Below, piece after piece: positions 9,499 to 11,990 of a DNA stretch of 11,990 nucleotides (positions within the stretch are counted from its first letter, which is position 1; each line of letters begins with the position of its first letter). Source of the DNA: Saccoglossus kowalevskii (taxonomy: Eukaryota > Hemichordata > Enteropneusta > Harrimaniidae); the NCBI RefSeq assembly GCF_000003605.2, contig NW_003155740.1, forward strand, positions 100,654 through 112,643, written 5' to 3'. The notes under the pieces were generated by a model. The model had not been told where the DNA came from, did no database searches, and worked only from the letters and a program-made list of their open reading frames with translations. The position numbers and the translations under genes are program-made.

Positions 9499-9525
<27 letters not shown>
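9499..9525. repeat. TA dinucleotide microsatellite
   Basis: An uninterrupted run of 13.5 TA units is followed by imperfect TA-rich sequence. Confidence 0.97.
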
Positions 9526-9530
<5 letters not shown>

Positions 9531-10609
9531 CATATCTACATTTCTAATCGCGAAATCTAACTTGTAAAATAAATCTTACTCCAGGCCCATTGGGATTAGG
9601 GATTTTATTATTCCCACACATTTAATAATAGGGTAAATAATAAGCTGAGCTATATCATGCACAGTACAGCGCCTTTTTATTCTAAAGCTACAGGTTGTCG
9701 CGACGTGTCATTTTCAAATTGATTCCACGAGGAAATAAGAACGCTGTCCACACAACAAATGTGACGCAACAAAAGCAATGAAAATATAAATATATTCACC
9801 AGCCTAGTCGTTAACGGACAAACTACAGAATTGTATTATATATTTTTATGAATTTTACACGGATAACCATATCAATAGCTACACTACACTACACATCTGT
9901 TGTAATATTATTATATTGGGTAGAGGGCCGGTACATATACGATTTTTTCAGTATCGCAGTAGGGTGATGGACTCACAAATTGTAAATATGAATATCTTAT
10001 AATTCCATAAATCATTATAATTATGCTATGGTGAAATCTACGCATTGTTTACTATTATCCATATGTGCATATGATTGATTCACTCGTGACATTTCTGATT
10101 ATTGATTATAGATCTCCATGAACATGACAAACAATATTCTATCATTGGTCGTACAATTTAATTACACTCTTGAAATACCGCATCTATTATCGTGGCTGTG
10201 GAAATACGTACATCAAACACATGGGATCATATCTCATGTCTTGGCAATTAGTGACGATGTGACAACGTTTATCGGGAATATCAGATTGCGAGAATGTATC
10301 ACGCTAAAGCTTGTGCTATTTTAGAACAAAATCGTATCAAGCAGAATGATTTACTGTTACTATTATCTCTAAATTTGTTAATATTACAATTACAATCAGA
10401 CTGAATATAATGTCTTCGCACTTCGCCATTCACGTCGTGTTCGTTGGGTTAAGGTGTATTTCTAATATGATTTGATAGTAGAGAGAAACGTTATGTTTAT
10501 GTTGCCAATAACGGTAGTCGGTTTATTGCATTTTGTGAAATAATCTTGATATTTTCAATTTATTTATTTATAAATCATTTTCTCATAATATGCACGCTGT
10601 GTGTTTTAG
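9526..10609 (+). other. Intron 1, distal part, ending in the FN3 acceptor
   Basis: This is AT-rich sequence with a short ACACT repeat at about 9881-9894. A plausible acceptor (TTGATTATAG) ends at 10111 and is followed by a 68-codon frame from 10118 to the stop near 10322. That exon would be phase 0 and has no recognisable domain, so I do not call it. The interval ends in a pyrimidine-containing acceptor, GTGTTTTAG, at 10601-10609. Confidence 0.4.
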
Positions 10610-10891
10610 ATCCCCCCACACCAGTGTTGAACTTGGTTCTCACGCACATATCGCCGACTGGGATTCAAGTTGAGTGGAATATACAGAACTACGAACATCT
10701 ACCTAGCGTATATATTGTGTCTATAGTGCCAGACGATCATGGTAGATACCCTAAAAATATGACATCAGAGAGCAGGAATGTGGAATACTTGTTCGAAGAT
10801 TTGGTACCATCTACGTATTACACCATTACGATTGATGCCTTGGACGAGGATGGGAATATTGTTATAACAAATTCCGTGACAAGAAAAACAG
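10610..10891 (+). CDS. Exon 2: fibronectin type III domain
   Basis: This 282-nt exon lies between a TTTTAG acceptor (10604-10609) and a GTAATA donor (10892-10897). Both ends are phase 1, so it is a symmetric, shuffle-able exon of 94 codons holding exactly one domain. The translation has the FN3 hallmarks: a PP-P start (model residues 35-38), the core Trp of strand B in GIQVEW (Trp56), Tyr68 of strand C in YIVSIVP, and the LxPxTxY tyrosine corner in LVPSTYYTI (Leu98 to Tyr104). It ends in T.S.TRKT, the usual G strand. KNMTS gives an N-glycosylation sequon at Asn83, consistent with a secreted domain. FN3 domains are beta-sandwich binding or spacer modules of matrix, adhesion and receptor proteins. 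The ligand cannot be inferred. The genomic frame stays open 5' to 10546 and past the donor, but those parts are intronic. Confidence 0.9.
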
Positions 10892-11663
10892 GTAATATCA
10901 GCCAATGGTTCATTATTACAAGTGTCTTTTTAGGTAACGATGATAAAGAAATTTAACATGTGCCGTTCATTTGTACGATATTATGTATAATAAACCGTAC
11001 AGGTCGACCACTGCTGCTTTGAATGGACCTTAGACGCAAATGGCCGCCAAGAGCTATGGGATTTGTTTTGCCCCTCAAACCATGTTCCATTATTCCCGTC
11101 GTTGAGTCCAATGTTCCAAATGTCAACGTTTCATAGGCCAGGAGAACAGTGAATTCGATAATGGGGGAGAATGGAACAGTATTTGAGGGGTAAGACAAAT
11201 CCAATTGGCTCTCGCTCTCAACGACATCTCACGGCCATTTGCATTTACGGTATTGGGATAGTATTAGACCAAATTAACTCACACGATGGGCTGCGTAAAA
11301 GTTTGAAAATATAAACAAATGAACTTGAACAATATTAGGTTTTAATTCTACGTGAGCTGGAATATGTTGCATCTGAATAACTGTGACTGTTTTATAATTC
11401 TTGGCGAAATACCAACGTAAATCGGGTAAATGAACAACGATCGATTAATAAGACCAATTGGCCAGATCTGTCAAGTTGTATGTAATGTTTCTAAGCTCTG
11501 CATCTGAATTAAATAATAGCCAAGACAAAAAAAAAGACTTTAATGCCCAATTCTCACTGCTGATGGTATCATGGCGGTTATACTAAACACCACTAAAAGC
11601 TACCGTAGACCGCGTGGGTCTCAATGAGATTGAATCCATATTATCTTTTTTTTCGCATTATAG
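10892..11663 (+). other. Intron 2 (772 bp)
   Basis: A phase-1 intron separates the FN3 and EGF exons. It begins GTAATA and ends with a T-rich tract (about 11645-11653) and CATTATAG. It carries the foldback element at 11031-11247. The rest is AT-rich with A runs near 11526-11535. Confidence 0.75.
11031..11247. mobile_element. Foldback/MITE-like element with TA ends
   Basis: Two inverted arms, about 11031-11097 and 11162-11247, flank a spacer of about 64 bp. The left arm starts TAGACGCAAATGGCCG and the right arm ends CGGCCATTTGCATTTA. Further matching blocks include ATTTGT, CCCCTCAAA and GTTCCATT on the left, with their complements on the right. The right arm contains an extra segment of about 23 bp holding GTCGTTGAG on the minus strand, a string that also occurs just after the left arm. 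The element is bounded by TA at both ends, as expected for Tc1/mariner-type insertion, although a single TA is weak evidence. It has no coding capacity of its own. Confidence 0.6.
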
Positions 11664-11785
11664 TGGATAGCCCTTGTCTGGTTAACCCCTGTCATAATGG
11701 AGGAATTTGTCAAATTGTCATAAGTTTATACACGTCGTATACATGCAACTGTCCACCGTGTTATACAGGAGGACATGCCACATAA
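11664..11785 (+). CDS. Exon 3: EGF-like domain, sixth cysteine disrupted
   Basis: The acceptor CATTATAG ends at 11663. The exon opens in phase 1 with TG, which joins the terminal G of exon 2 to give Val, producing a typical linker VDSPC. Cysteines fall at codons 11675, 11690, 11708, 11744 and 11750 in the order C-x4-C-x5-C-x11-C-x-C, including NPCHNGGIC, a classic EGF signature. An extra Cys (11759) replaces the usual Gly in CPPGYTG, giving CPPCYTGGH. The expected sixth Cys is Ala (GCC, 11777-11779), but TGC lies one base out of frame at 11776-11778. The frame ends in TAA at 11783-11785, directly followed by the donor GTAAGT. The exon is 122 nt, one short of the multiple of three expected for a symmetric phase-1 EGF exon. 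It is either a genuine terminal exon or a frameshifted internal one. Confidence 0.75.
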
Positions 11786-11990
11786 GTAAGTTAATCTGTT
11801 ATTAAATTCTTCACAATTTGTGTAAAATATTGTATGTTGATTGACTGACAGATTGAATTATGATTGGACCAGACGCATACGAATTATTTCCTTTACGAAC
11901 TTCGCACGTGCAATGGGTTACTTCAAGTTGCGCGTATCATTGAATAAACTACGCGCGCAGCTATCGATTCGCTTGTTTATATCTAGACAA
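11786..11990 (+). other. Intron 3 or 3' UTR
   Basis: The interval starts with GTAAGT, an excellent donor, which favours an intron. If the TAA at 11783-11785 is the true stop, this is instead the 3' UTR, with AATAAA at 11943-11948 as a possible polyadenylation signal. No further EGF or FN3 exon is visible before the window ends. Confidence 0.5.
11943..11948 (+). terminator. Possible polyadenylation signal AATAAA
   Basis: A canonical AATAAA lies 158 bp after the in-frame TAA of exon 3, with a T/G-containing stretch downstream. It matters only if exon 3 is terminal. The hexamer is common in AT-rich DNA. Confidence 0.25.

Noticed and set aside
10112-10324. Possible exon after a TTGATTATAG acceptor
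   Set aside because: The open frame would be phase 0, out of step with the phase-1 gene, and it has no domain or donor.
10546-10609. Upstream extension of the FN3 frame to a start at 10546 with a hydrophobic leader
   Set aside because: The extension lies before a good acceptor (TTTTAG, 10604-10609). The FN3 domain begins right at the splice boundary in phase 1, so the extension is intron sequence that happens to be open and hydrophobic.
10892-10956. Frame continuing past the FN3 domain to a stop near 10954
   Set aside because: It follows a GTAATA donor at the exact domain end, and it lacks any domain. It would apply only if the intron were retained.
10953-11204. 83-codon minus-strand frame
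   Set aside because: It lies over the foldback element and its spacer and has no recognisable domain.

Overview
The window reads as nuclear DNA of a eukaryote, most likely a marine invertebrate animal. It is AT-rich, mostly non-coding and still has many CpG dinucleotides. It carries short tandem repeats, foldback elements and MITE-like elements, and its only convincing coding sequence is split into small exons with good splice signals. Extracellular FN3 and EGF modules flanked by phase-1 introns are typical of metazoans. I cannot name the phylum; a mollusc, another lophotrochozoan or an invertebrate deuterostome would all fit. I see no bacterial operon, tRNA, rRNA or CRISPR array.

One plus-strand gene is supported. 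Exon 1 (3297-3396) encodes a signal peptide and ends in phase 1 at a GTAAGC donor. Exon 2 (10610-10891) is 282 nt, phase 1-1, and encodes exactly one fibronectin type III domain. Exon 3 (11664-11785) encodes an EGF-like domain. The split codons join cleanly: G+AT gives Asp and G+TG gives Val. The spliced frame runs from ATG to an in-frame TAA over 504 nt (167 residues plus stop). That TAA forms the last three bases before a strong GTAAGT donor, and the expected sixth EGF cysteine is one base out of frame. So either this is a small secreted SP-FN3-EGF protein, or it is the start of a longer protein interrupted by a one-base deletion or sequence error. The 7.2 kb and 0.77 kb introns between these exons hold most of the repeats described below.

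Upstream region (1-3296): mostly unassigned AT-rich DNA with an eight-copy 21-bp tandem array (627-794), a promoter-like cluster of E-box, inverted CCAAT and TATA (1022-1080), a nested hairpin with a ZNF143-like core (2022-2099) and a short GC-rich hAT-like element (2627-2768).

Intron 1 (3397-10609): hairpins, a direct/inverted repeat cluster (5365-5654), an AACT microsatellite, a 78-bp in-frame tandem duplication (7441-7596), an 8-bp perfect stem (8371-8411), a TA microsatellite (9499-9525) and two long open frames without support. Intron 2 (10892-11663) carries a foldback element of about 217 bp, bounded by TA, that looks like a MITE.
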